64,000 nucleotides of DNA from an uncultured Shewanella sp. (GTDB taxonomy: Bacteria > Pseudomonadota > Gammaproteobacteria > Enterobacterales > Shewanellaceae). A program made the translations under genes and the position numbers. The stretch spans positions 32,246 through 96,245 of the forward strand of contig NZ_CANMUW010000015.1 of assembly GCF_947501225.1 (NCBI RefSeq). The letters are read 5' to 3'. Shown one piece after another: positions 11,757-19,637 of this stretch. Position 1 is the first letter of the stretch. Each line of letters starts with the position of its first letter. The notes under the pieces are model-generated. The model made no database searches. It was not told where the DNA came from and saw only the letters and a program-made list of their open reading frames with translations.

Positions 11757-12857
11757 CTAGAGTCTCATAGGCATAACCACATACATAGAATCTTCTTCTA
11801 TATGATTCTCTATCAGGGCACTGGAGTTGCCGTCGATCAATGTGATACGAACATCGTCTGACGGCAGGTTGTTGAGGACATCAAGCAGATAGCTGACGTT
11901 AAATCCAATCTCCAGTGGACTGCTCTCATATTCTACATCTAAGATCTCTTCCGCCTCCTCCTGTTCAGGGTTATTGGCGGTGATCTTTATCAGGTTATTT
12001 TCAAGCTGAACCCGCACACCACGGAACTTTTCATTCGAAAGAATAGAGGCACGTAACAGAGCTTGTTTCAGATGGTTACGGCTCGCAATCACGATTTTAT
12101 CGCCGCCTTTGGGCAAGACCCGGCGGTAATCGGGGAAGCGACCATCGACCAGCTTACTGGTAAATACTGCACTGCCGGTAGTGGCACGAATCGCGTTATC
12201 ACCGATAGAAATGGTGATATCTAAATCTTCACCTTCGAACAGGCGCTGCAGCTCGACAACCCCTTTACGTGGCACAATCACCTGCTTCTCCGGCAGAGAA
12301 TCCTCCACCATGCGATGACTCAGGGCTAACCTGTGACCATCGGTTGCGATTGCACGCAGTACATTGCCTTCGGTCTCTAATAACAGGCCGTTGAGGTAGT
12401 AACGTACATCCTGGTTCGCCATCGAGAATTGAGTCGCATCGATAAGAGACTTGAGTGTCCCCTGCTTGATAGTAAACTCGATATCGGCCTGGAAAGCCTC
12501 AACATTCGGATACTCTTCGGCTGGCAGAGTTGCCAGAGTAAATCGACTTCGGCCCGAACGGAGTATCAGGCGGTTTTCCTGCTGCTCGAGTTTAAGTTCG
12601 ACCTGATCGGGTAATGATTTAACAATATCGAGAAACTTCTTTGCCGGAATCGTGGTGCGCCCTTCCTGAACGTCACCCTCTAACTGTACCTGACCGACTA
12701 ACTCGACCTCTAAATCGGTACCGGTCATCTTAAGTGAGTGACCACTCACTTCAACTAAAAGGTTTGCCAGAATAGGTAAGTTATGTCGTCTCTCCACCGC
12801 TCCAGTCACAAGCTGTAACGGCTTTAATAGGGCATCCCTATCAATTGAAAATTTCAT
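11757..12857 (-). CDS. dnaN: DNA polymerase III beta sliding clamp
   Basis: DnaN is the ring-shaped processivity clamp of the replicase. The protein from the ATG at 12857 (MKFSIDRDALLKPLQLVTG) is 366 aa, the E. coli length; the frame opens three codons earlier at a TTG that is poorly placed for a ribosome-binding site. The three clamp repeats are continuous and the end (EDSMYVVMPMRL) is the canonical C-terminus. It starts 19 bases after the dnaA stop, so the two are co-transcribed, and it is followed by its own terminator. Confidence 0.97.
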   Translation of the reverse strand: MKFSIDRDALLKPLQLVTGAVERRHNLPILANLLVEVSGHSLKMTGTDLEVELVGQVQLEGDVQEGRTTIPAKKFLDIVKSLPDQVELKLEQQENRLILRSGRSRFTLATLPAEEYPNVEAFQADIEFTIKQGTLKSLIDATQFSMANQDVRYYLNGLLLETEGNVLRAIATDGHRLALSHRMVEDSLPEKQVIVPRKGVVELQRLFEGEDLDITISIGDNAIRATTGSAVFTSKLVDGRFPDYRRVLPKGGDKIVIASRNHLKQALLRASILSNEKFRGVRVQLENNLIKITANNPEQEEAEEILDVEYESSPLEIGFNVSYLLDVLNNLPSDDVRITLIDGNSSALIENHIEEDSMYVVMPMRL

Positions 12858-12876
12858 CAGTTTCAATTTCCCAGAT

Positions 12877-14265
12877 TTATGAAGATAACGTACGGATTAA
12901 GTTAGCATAATCTTCTTTCGTGTCATGACTTTCTTCTCTCAACTGCGCAATTTTGCGACAAGCATGCAAAACAGTTGTATGGTCTCGTCCACCGAAGGCA
13001 TCCCCAATCTCGGGTAAGCTATGGTTAGTTAACTCTTTAGAGAGTGCCATTGCCACCTGGCGCGGTCTGGCAACACTACGGGAACGACGCTTAGAAAGCA
13101 TGTCTGCCATCTTGATCTTGTAATATTCAGCGACCGTTTTCTGAATGTTATCTATAGTGACCAATTTTTCCTGTAGTGCCAAGAGATCTCTTAAGGCTTC
13201 GCGCACAAAGTCGATAGTGATCGGACGTCCGGTAAAGTTGGCATTGGCAATGACACGATTCAACGCCCCCTCAAGCTCACGTACGTTAGATCGTAAACGC
13301 TTAGCAATAAAGAAGGCCACCTCATCGGGCAGGTTGATACCACTCTCTTGTGCCTTACGCATCAAGATCGCCACTCGGGTCTCTAGCTCAGGAGGCTCGA
13401 TGGCAACGGTTAATCCCCAGCCAAAACGGGACTTTAGACGATCTTCAACGCCATCGATCTCTTTCGGATAACGATCTGAAGTAAGAATGATCTGATGATT
13501 ACCCTCTAATAGTGCATTAAAGGTATGGAAAAACTCTTCCTGAGATCTGTCTTTGTTAGCGAAGAACTGAATATCATCGATAAATAGCGCATCGACACTA
13601 CGGTAATAGCGCTTGAACTCTTCGATGGCATTGTTCTGCAGCGCCTTAACCATGTCCTGCACAAAACGCTCTGAGTGCATGTACACGACTTTGGCATTCG
13701 GATTGTTCTTGATGATCCCATTACCAACAGCATGCAGCAGGTGGGTCTTACCCAGACCGGTACCACCATATAAAAATAGTGGATTATAGGCACCACCCGG
13801 GTTTTCAGAGACCTGCATCGCTGCAGCCTTACCCAACTGGTTAGACTTACCCTCTACGAAATTATCAAACTGATAGGTCAGGTTGATATTGCTTCTGTGG
13901 TTAGCAGCAACCGCCGGCTCTGGAGAGTTGACATTGAAAGCTGTCTTGGCCGGTTTAGTGTCTCGCTCCTGCTTTGGCTTTTCTACCGCTGCGGCAGCCT
14001 GCATTGGCGGAGGCGATGAAGGGCGACTACCGATATCGAAACGTAATTTAGGTGCATCACTGCCCATCTGTTCAGTAAAAAACTGATTGATGATGTTGAT
14101 GTACTTATCTCTGACCCAATCGAGAACGAAACGGTTCGGAGCGTAAAGAACTAATGTATCTCCATCCATTTCAGCTTGTAACGGTCTAATCCACATACTG
14201 AATTGCTGAGCAGAGAGCTCATCTTGTAGTCGTCCGATACATTGCTGCCAAAGTGAAACCGCCAC
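12877..14265 (-). CDS. dnaA: Chromosomal replication initiator DnaA
   Basis: DnaA binds DnaA boxes and opens oriC. The 462-aa protein starts at a GTG (as in E. coli) and shows the N-terminal helicase-loading domain, a variable linker, the AAA+ core with Walker [16 protein letters not shown] and Walker [11 protein letters not shown], and the C-terminal DnaA-box HTH with [26 protein letters not shown] split across its helices. Just upstream are DnaA boxes and a dense GATC cluster, consistent with autoregulation and SeqA/Dam control. Confidence 0.97.
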   Translation of the reverse strand: MAVSLWQQCIGRLQDELSAQQFSMWIRPLQAEMDGDTLVLYAPNRFVLDWVRDKYINIINQFFTEQMGSDAPKLRFDIGSRPSSPPPMQAAAAVEKPKQERDTKPAKTAFNVNSPEPAVAANHRSNINLTYQFDNFVEGKSNQLGKAAAMQVSENPGGAYNPLFLYGGTGLGKTHLLHAVGNGIIKNNPNAKVVYMHSERFVQDMVKALQNNAIEEFKRYYRSVDALFIDDIQFFANKDRSQEEFFHTFNALLEGNHQIILTSDRYPKEIDGVEDRLKSRFGWGLTVAIEPPELETRVAILMRKAQESGINLPDEVAFFIAKRLRSNVRELEGALNRVIANANFTGRPITIDFVREALRDLLALQEKLVTIDNIQKTVAEYYKIKMADMLSKRRSRSVARPRQVAMALSKELTNHSLPEIGDAFGGRDHTTVLHACRKIAQLREESHDTKEDYANLIRTLSS

Positions 14266-14580
14266 GTACTTATCCCCAAAAGATCACACAAAGAGTGGTA
14301 TTCTATAGTGAGATCACGATGATCGCTATCCTTATAATATATTTATCCCCAGTTAGATCATCTTTATTTGCATATATCGATCAAAAAAGATCGTCTGCGA
14401 TCCTCTAATTTTCAAAAAGCGGCAAATCCAGCTTTATAAAGCGATCCGGATCGATCTATAATTACGCGGTTCAGATCAGGTTTAAGATCACTGGATCCAC
14501 AAGATGTAGTGTCCATTCACAGAGTTATCCACATATTATGGTGCCTCTGGATAACCTGAGACAGAATTAATTGGCCAGAA
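14266..14580. promoter_or_regulatory. dnaA control region with DnaA boxes and a GATC cluster
   Basis: Thirteen GATC sites fall within about 250 bases, against about one expected. A perfect DnaA box TTATCCACA is at 14525-14533, and near-matches are at 14270-14278 and 14343-14351 (TTATCCCCA) and at 14546-14554 (reverse, TTATCCAGA). This layout fits dnaA autoregulation and SeqA sequestration. The rpmH-dnaA interval is also the origin position in many other bacteria, so residual origin function is possible. Confidence 0.75.
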
Positions 14581-14605
14581 TTTTATCACTTGACGTTTTT
14601 GCTTG

Positions 14606-14634
14606 TTGACGGGCATAGCTAAAGTGATTACAAT
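14606..14634 (+). promoter_or_regulatory. rpmH promoter (sigma70)
   Basis: TTGACG at 14606-14611 and TACAAT at 14629-14634 are 17 bases apart, close to consensus, and lie 76 bases before rpmH. Confidence 0.8.
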
Positions 14635-14710
14635 TCGGCCTCTTTTTTGCCCTTGCCTCAATTTTATTGTTGGTAAGGTTTGTTAACTAACACAAAGACG
14701 GATTGCCCCA

Positions 14711-14848
14711 ATGAGTAAACGTACTTTTCAACCAAGCACCCTAAAGCGCAAGCGTTCTCACGGCTTCCGCGCTCGTATGGCTACAGTAAACGGCCGTAAG
14801 GTATTGGCTCGTCGCCGTGCCAAGGGTCGTGCTCGCCTTTCTGCTTAA
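14711..14848 (+). CDS. rpmH: 50S ribosomal protein L34
   Basis: A 45-aa, very basic protein starting [19 protein letters not shown] and ending KGRARLSA is the canonical bacterial L34. It was read directly from the sequence. It lies between dnaA (divergent) and rnpA (18 bases downstream), the standard rpmH-rnpA-yidD-yidC order, behind a near-consensus promoter. Confidence 0.97.
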   Translation: MSKRTFQPSTLKRKRSHGFRARMATVNGRKVLARRRAKGRARLSA

Positions 14849-14866
14849 TCTTTAAGTAGATATCAG

Positions 14867-15223
14867 GTGACTAGCTACACCTTTACGCGGGAGTTACGTT
14901 TGTTAACTCCCGCGCAATTCAAATCTGTATTAACAAAACCCATCAAAGCTTCTTCGGCTGAAATAACCTTACTTGCAATTCCTAACTCTGAACAACATCC
15001 TCGTCTGGGATTAACTGTTGCTAAGCGTTTTGTAAAGAAAGCCCATCAGCGAAACAGAATTAAGCGTATCATCAGAGATAACTTTCGTCTGCATCAGCAC
15101 GAACTACCTCCAATCGATATAGTCGTACTCGTCAGAAATGGCGTGGTAGAGATGGAAAATACAGATCTCCATAAATTGGTAGAAAAGCTATGGCGAAAAC
15201 TCAATCGCCGTTACAATGGCTAG
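14867..15223 (+). CDS. rnpA: Ribonuclease P protein component
   Basis: RnpA is the protein cofactor of RNase P, which matures tRNA 5' ends. The 118-aa basic protein uses a GTG start behind an AGGTG-type context and holds the RNR signature ([18 protein letters not shown]), as well as [10 protein letters not shown]. Its last 34 bases overlap yidD in another frame, a common arrangement. Confidence 0.95.
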   Translation: MTSYTFTRELRLLTPAQFKSVLTKPIKASSAEITLLAIPNSEQHPRLGLTVAKRFVKKAHQRNRIKRIIRDNFRLHQHELPPIDIVVLVRNGVVEMENTDLHKLVEKLWRKLNRRYNG

Positions 15224-15447
15224 CAACCACGTTAATTCGTGGCTACCAAGTCTTCATAAGTCCCTTTTTAGGGGCTAATAAGTGCCGCTTTCATCCAACT
15301 TGTTCAACATACGCAATTGAAGCAATTCGTTTGCACGGATTTGTAAAAGGCAGTTGGCTTGCAGCAAGACGCATATTAAAATGTCACCCTTTACATCCGG
15401 GCGGAATCGATCCCGTCCCCCAAAAAAAACACAGGTGTAATAAATAG
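15190..15447 (+). CDS. yidD: Membrane protein insertion efficiency factor YidD
   Basis: YidD is a small membrane-associated protein that assists YidC-dependent insertion. The 85-aa product has the family core [20 protein letters not shown] and [14 protein letters not shown], with conserved cysteines, and an amphipathic N-terminus. It overlaps the rnpA 3' end and is followed three bases later by yidC. Confidence 0.95.
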   Translation: MAKTQSPLQWLATTLIRGYQVFISPFLGANKCRFHPTCSTYAIEAIRLHGFVKGSWLAARRILKCHPLHPGGIDPVPQKKHRCNK

Positions 15448-15450
15448 GCT

Positions 15451-17085
15451 ATGGAATCTCAACGCAATATATTGCTTATCGGTCTGCTATTTGTCAGCTT
15501 TTTGCTATGGCAACAGTGGCAGGTTGATCAAGCCCCACAACCGGTAGCGACTGAATCTTCAGCAGTTATTCCGTCTTCGTCTACTTCAGATTCTCACAGC
15601 TCTGATGTTCCGGATGCCGACTCAGCTCTTCCTGCTGCCGTCGTTGCCTCTAAGGAACTCATCACAGTGAATACCGACCAGTTAATCATTAAGATTAACC
15701 CAGTCGGTGGTGATATCGTTTATTCGGCACTGGTTGAACACAAACTTGAACAGGACAGTGATGAGCCTTTTGTTCTGCTTGAGCAGACGCAAGATATAAA
15801 CTACATAGCTCAAAGTGGTCTTATCGGTCGTAACGGTATCGACAGCAGCTCAAAGGGCCGTGCACACTTCGACAGTGCTTCACGTGAATACACCTTAGCC
15901 TCAGGTCAGGATACTCTGGAAGTGCCGCTGACTTTCGTTGCCGATAATGGTGTGACTTACACTAAGATGTTTGTCTTCCATCGTGGTCAATTTAAGGTGG
16001 ATGTCGACTATGTAATCGACAACACCACAGACCAGCAGCTGCAAGTTCAGATGTACGGTCAGATTAAGCACAGCATCAAGCAGAGCGAAAGCAGCATGAT
16101 GATGCCTACATACCGTGGTGCGGCTTACTCAACCCAGGACACTCGCTACGAGAAGTACAGCTTCGAAGATATGGCCGATAAAAACCTGGATAAGAAGACA
16201 TTAGGTGGTTGGGCAGCGATGCTACAACACTACTTTGTGTCTGCCTGGGTACCACCAGCCAACGATCAAAACATCATCTTCTCAAGCATCAGTGCCGGCG
16301 GACAAGCCAATATAGGTTTCCGTGGTGCTATCTATGATGTAGCACCGGGTGCAAGCCGTACAATCAACGCCGAGTTCTATGTTGGTCCTAAGAATCAAGA
16401 AGCCCTGTCTAACATCTCAGACTCTCTGAACTTAGTGGTCGATTACGGATTCCTTTGGTGGTTAGCCGTACCTATCTACAAGTTACTGATGTTCTTCCAG
16501 TCGTTAGTGACTAACTGGGGTATCGCAATTATCCTTATCACGCTAACGGTACGTGGCTTGCTATATCCGCTAACGAAGGCACAGTACACCTCTATGGCTA
16601 AGATGCGTAATCTACAGCCTAAGCTTGCCGAAATGAAAGAGCGTTTCGGTGATGACCGTCAGAAGATGGGTCAGGCAATGATGGAGCTGTACAAGAAAGA
16701 GAAAGTTAACCCTATGGGTGGCTGCCTTCCTATCTTGCTACAGATGCCAATCTTCATCGCCCTATACTGGGTACTGCTGGAGAGCGTTGAGCTTCGTCAC
16801 GCACCATTCATGCTATGGATCACCGACCTTTCGGTACAGGACCCATACTATGTAATGCCAATCCTGATGGGCATATCTATGTTCGTTATGCAGAAGATGC
16901 AGCCAATGGCACCGACTATGGATCCAATGCAGCAGAAGATGATGCAGTGGATGCCGGTAGTATTTACCGTGTTCTTCCTATGGTTCCCTGCCGGTCTGGT
17001 ACTTTACTGGTTAGTGGGTAACTTAGTTGCTATCACGCAGCAGAAGATCATCTATGCCGGTCTGGAGAAAAAAGGGTTAAAATAA
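15451..17085 (+). CDS. yidC: Membrane protein insertase YidC
   Basis: YidC inserts and folds inner-membrane proteins, alone or with SecYEG. The 544-aa protein has an N-terminal membrane anchor ([17 protein letters not shown]), a large periplasmic domain, and a C-terminal five-helix insertase core with [20 protein letters not shown] and [13 protein letters not shown]. The length fits gammaproteobacterial YidC. An intrinsic terminator follows. Confidence 0.97.
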   Translation: MESQRNILLIGLLFVSFLLWQQWQVDQAPQPVATESSAVIPSSSTSDSHSSDVPDADSALPAAVVASKELITVNTDQLIIKINPVGGDIVYSALVEHKLEQDSDEPFVLLEQTQDINYIAQSGLIGRNGIDSSSKGRAHFDSASREYTLASGQDTLEVPLTFVADNGVTYTKMFVFHRGQFKVDVDYVIDNTTDQQLQVQMYGQIKHSIKQSESSMMMPTYRGAAYSTQDTRYEKYSFEDMADKNLDKKTLGGWAAMLQHYFVSAWVPPANDQNIIFSSISAGGQANIGFRGAIYDVAPGASRTINAEFYVGPKNQEALSNISDSLNLVVDYGFLWWLAVPIYKLLMFFQSLVTNWGIAIILITLTVRGLLYPLTKAQYTSMAKMRNLQPKLAEMKERFGDDRQKMGQAMMELYKKEKVNPMGGCLPILLQMPIFIALYWVLLESVELRHAPFMLWITDLSVQDPYYVMPILMGISMFVMQKMQPMAPTMDPMQQKMMQWMPVVFTVFFLWFPAGLVLYWLVGNLVAITQQKIIYAGLEKKGLK

Positions 17086-17103
17086 TCCTTAGTATCCAAT
17101 AAA

Positions 17104-17143
17104 CGAAAGCGGTTGATACTCAGTATTAACCGCTTTTTGCTTT
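17104..17143 (+). terminator. yidC terminator
   Basis: A long stem (AAAGCGGTT...AACCGCTTT, extended inward by GATACT/AGTATT) is followed by TTTTTGCTTT, 20 bases after yidC. Confidence 0.85.
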
Positions 17144-17198
17144 ATATGAGAGACCGTACCAATTTTTAATTTCCATATCTGAATCAGGAAACACAGTA

Positions 17199-18560
17199 AT
17201 GACAACAGATACTATCGTGGCACAAGCAACCGCCCCCGGGCGTGGTGGTGTAGGTATCATTCGTATCTCAGGCGATCAGGCCAGCGAAGTGGCTATGGCA
17301 GTCCTTGGACATATCCCAAAGACCCGCTACGCCGATTACTGTGACTTTAAGGATGGTGAAGGTGAAGTGATCGATCAGGGGATAGCCCTCTACTTCAAGG
17401 GACCCAACTCCTTTACCGGTGAAGATGTCCTCGAACTTCAGGGCCATGGCGGCCAGATAGTCCTCGACATGTTGATTAAACGCGTGATGGAAGTTGAGGG
17501 ACTTCGTATCGCCAAACCCGGCGAGTTCAGTGAGCAGGCGTTCATGAACGACAAGCTTGATCTTGCTCAGGCCGAAGCGATTGCCGACCTTATCGATGCC
17601 ACCAGTGAACAAGCCGCCAAGAGCGCTCTGAACTCACTGCAGGGTGAATTCTCTACTCAGGTACATGAACTGGTCGATCAGGTCACTAACCTGCGTCTAT
17701 ACGTCGAGGCAGCCATCGATTTCCCCGACGAAGAGGTCGACTTCCTCTCCGACGGCAAGATAGCGGCCTCTCTATACCGTATCATCACTAAACTGGACTC
17801 GGTACAGGCCAGCGCCAAGCAAGGTGCCATAATCCGGGAAGGGATGAAGGTGGTAATTGCCGGACGCCCCAATGCCGGAAAATCCAGCCTGCTCAACGCT
17901 CTGGCAGGTAAAGAATCGGCAATTGTTACCGAAATAGCCGGAACTACCCGTGATGTACTGCGTGAACACATCCACCTCGATGGCATGCCACTGCACATCA
18001 TAGACACCGCAGGCCTGCGCGACACGGCCGATACCGTAGAGCAGATAGGTATCGAACGCGCCTGGGCAGAGATAGAGACCGCCGACCAGGTACTGTTTAT
18101 GGTCGATGGCACCACCACAGATGCCGTAGACCCCCATGAGATCTGGCCTGACTTTATCGACCGTCTGCCAAAGAACTTAGGTGTCACCGTTATCCGAAAT
18201 AAAGCCGATATCACAGGTGAAGCACTTGAGGTTACCGAGGAGCAGGGCCACAGCGTATTCAGAATATCGGCTAAAACCGGTTTAGGCGTCGAGGAGCTAC
18301 AGCAGCACCTGAAATCTCTTATGGGCTACCAAAGTAATCTTGAAGGTGGTTTTATCGCACGACGTCGCCATCTGGAGGCTTTAGAGCTGGCCACCAGCCA
18401 CGTGATGATAGGAAAAGAGCAGTTAGAGGTATACCAGGCAGGTGAACTGCTGGCCGAGGAGCTGCGTATGGCACAGATGGCGCTCTCTGAGATAACCGGT
18501 AAATTCACCTCTGACGATCTACTCGGAAAGATCTTCAGCTCATTCTGTATAGGTAAGTAA
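17199..18560 (+). CDS. mnmE: tRNA modification GTPase MnmE
   Basis: MnmE works with MnmG to put the 5-carboxymethylaminomethyl group on U34 of certain tRNAs. The 453-aa protein has the formyl-THF-binding N-domain, the G domain ([27 protein letters not shown]) and the C-terminal FCIGK motif. A CAGGAAACACAG leader carries the ribosome-binding site. Its last 72 bases are repeated, with only synonymous changes, at 18608-18679, and the 3' end is a known integration site for SGI1-type genomic islands. Confidence 0.97.
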   Translation: MTTDTIVAQATAPGRGGVGIIRISGDQASEVAMAVLGHIPKTRYADYCDFKDGEGEVIDQGIALYFKGPNSFTGEDVLELQGHGGQIVLDMLIKRVMEVEGLRIAKPGEFSEQAFMNDKLDLAQAEAIADLIDATSEQAAKSALNSLQGEFSTQVHELVDQVTNLRLYVEAAIDFPDEEVDFLSDGKIAASLYRIITKLDSVQASAKQGAIIREGMKVVIAGRPNAGKSSLLNALAGKESAIVTEIAGTTRDVLREHIHLDGMPLHIIDTAGLRDTADTVEQIGIERAWAEIETADQVLFMVDGTTTDAVDPHEIWPDFIDRLPKNLGVTVIRNKADITGEALEVTEEQGHSVFRISAKTGLGVEELQQHLKSLMGYQSNLEGGFIARRRHLEALELATSHVMIGKEQLEVYQAGELLAEELRMAQMALSEITGKFTSDDLLGKIFSSFCIGK

Positions 18561-18607
18561 ACAGGAGTCGCCATCTAAGAATCAGATGGCCTCATACAAC
18601 TCCCAAC

Positions 18608-18679
18608 GAGATCACGGGTAAATTCACCTCTGATGATCTACTCGGAAAGATCTTCAGTAGTTTTTGTATCGGTAAGTAG
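18608..18679 (+). pseudogene. Detached second copy of the mnmE 3' end (island attachment scar)
   Basis: These 72 bases repeat the last 24 codons of mnmE (18489-18560). By my count 62 of 72 bases match and all ten differences are silent, so both copies encode [23 protein letters not shown] split as [12 protein letters not shown] and [11 protein letters not shown] plus a stop. No gene body precedes this copy. The 48 bases between the copies hold only a 7-bp hairpin (18570-18590). Integrases of the SGI1 type recombine at the mnmE 3' end and restore it with their own version; the remnant is best read as such a scar. Confidence 0.8.
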
Positions 18680-19598
18680 TTTTAGAAGAACCTAAGGCGA
18701 CGCTGCGCTAATTAAAGATCCTGATAGCTGGGATCTTTAATCCTCTCCTGTCATTCCTTCTAACACCTCAGAAATACCGGTCACCCCTCTGTCATTCCGG
18801 CATGCTTTTGGCCGGAACCCACTGTTTTAAATTTCTCAATAGCAAAAACAGCACTGGCTCTTGAAACAAGTTCAGGATGACAATACTCAACTCTCTGAGT
18901 GCGACTAAGCGATCTGATAATATTCAGATCCCACTCCCTTGATTGACAACTTAGCGGCACCAGATCTGCAAAATTGAGCTAAATAAACGGCATTACAGGC
19001 TTATGAAGCAGAGCGTTCATCGCGGGCCCAAATGCTGCACATATCGATCGATTTTTTGAGATCTGAAGACGATCCCAGTGGTGGCGCTAAAGCAGAAAAT
19101 ACAATGATCCGGATCAAGATAATCAACAGAGATATCAACAAGCAAAGTAAAGTCGACTAAAGATCGAAACCACTGTTTAGATCTTTCCGTATCTGATTGT
19201 TTTAAAAGAATTTATATTCAGATCTTTTTTTGAAAAAATAAATATAAAAATAATTAAATTTTGAGCCTGTAGATAAGTTATACGCATATGAAAGCAGAAT
19301 AATAGTTATCCATACTGTAAAGGATCCCGCGCCCCTGAACCGGCAATTTCAAGAGGTTCATAAAACGCCTGTTTTTATGCTGAATAACCTCATAAAACCA
19401 GTACAAAAACTAACCGGCACAGCTTTTGGCAAAATAAACGTCCGAGCCATTTTTTTAACGGAATCGGCCTCAAACCCTTGAGGAATTTTTTGTAGCAATA
19501 ATCCGACAGAGTTCGCTCCGGTTTCGCTCGCTGACCACTCATTCGTCGTCTATTTCAGATCTCATACTCTGCCGGTCTTTATTCTTATATATAGAGAG
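18680..19598. other. Gene-free interval with GATC cluster and AT-rich tract
   Basis: No coding frame is convincing here. Parts 18740-18890 hold GTCATTCC / GTTCAGGATGACA words typical of dispersed intergenic repeats. From 18911 to 19325 there are about twelve GATC sites. An almost pure A/T stretch follows GATCTTTTTTT at 19221-19262, and two DnaA-box-like nonamers lie next to it: TTATACGCA (19278-19286) and TTATCCATA (19306-19314), each one base off consensus. Confidence 0.6.
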
Positions 19599-19632
19599 GT
19601 ATCTTCCGCCCTACCCGGCTAGGTAACTCCTA
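19599..19632 (-). pseudogene. Decayed duplicate of the hrpB 3' end
   Basis: 34 bases at 19599-19632 match hrpB 19676-19709 at 27 positions. Read on the minus strand, the fragment gives ELPSRVGRKI where hrpB has ELPRWTGWKI. It sits just downstream of the hrpB stop and is too short to be functional. Confidence 0.6.
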
Positions 19633-19637
19633 ATTAT

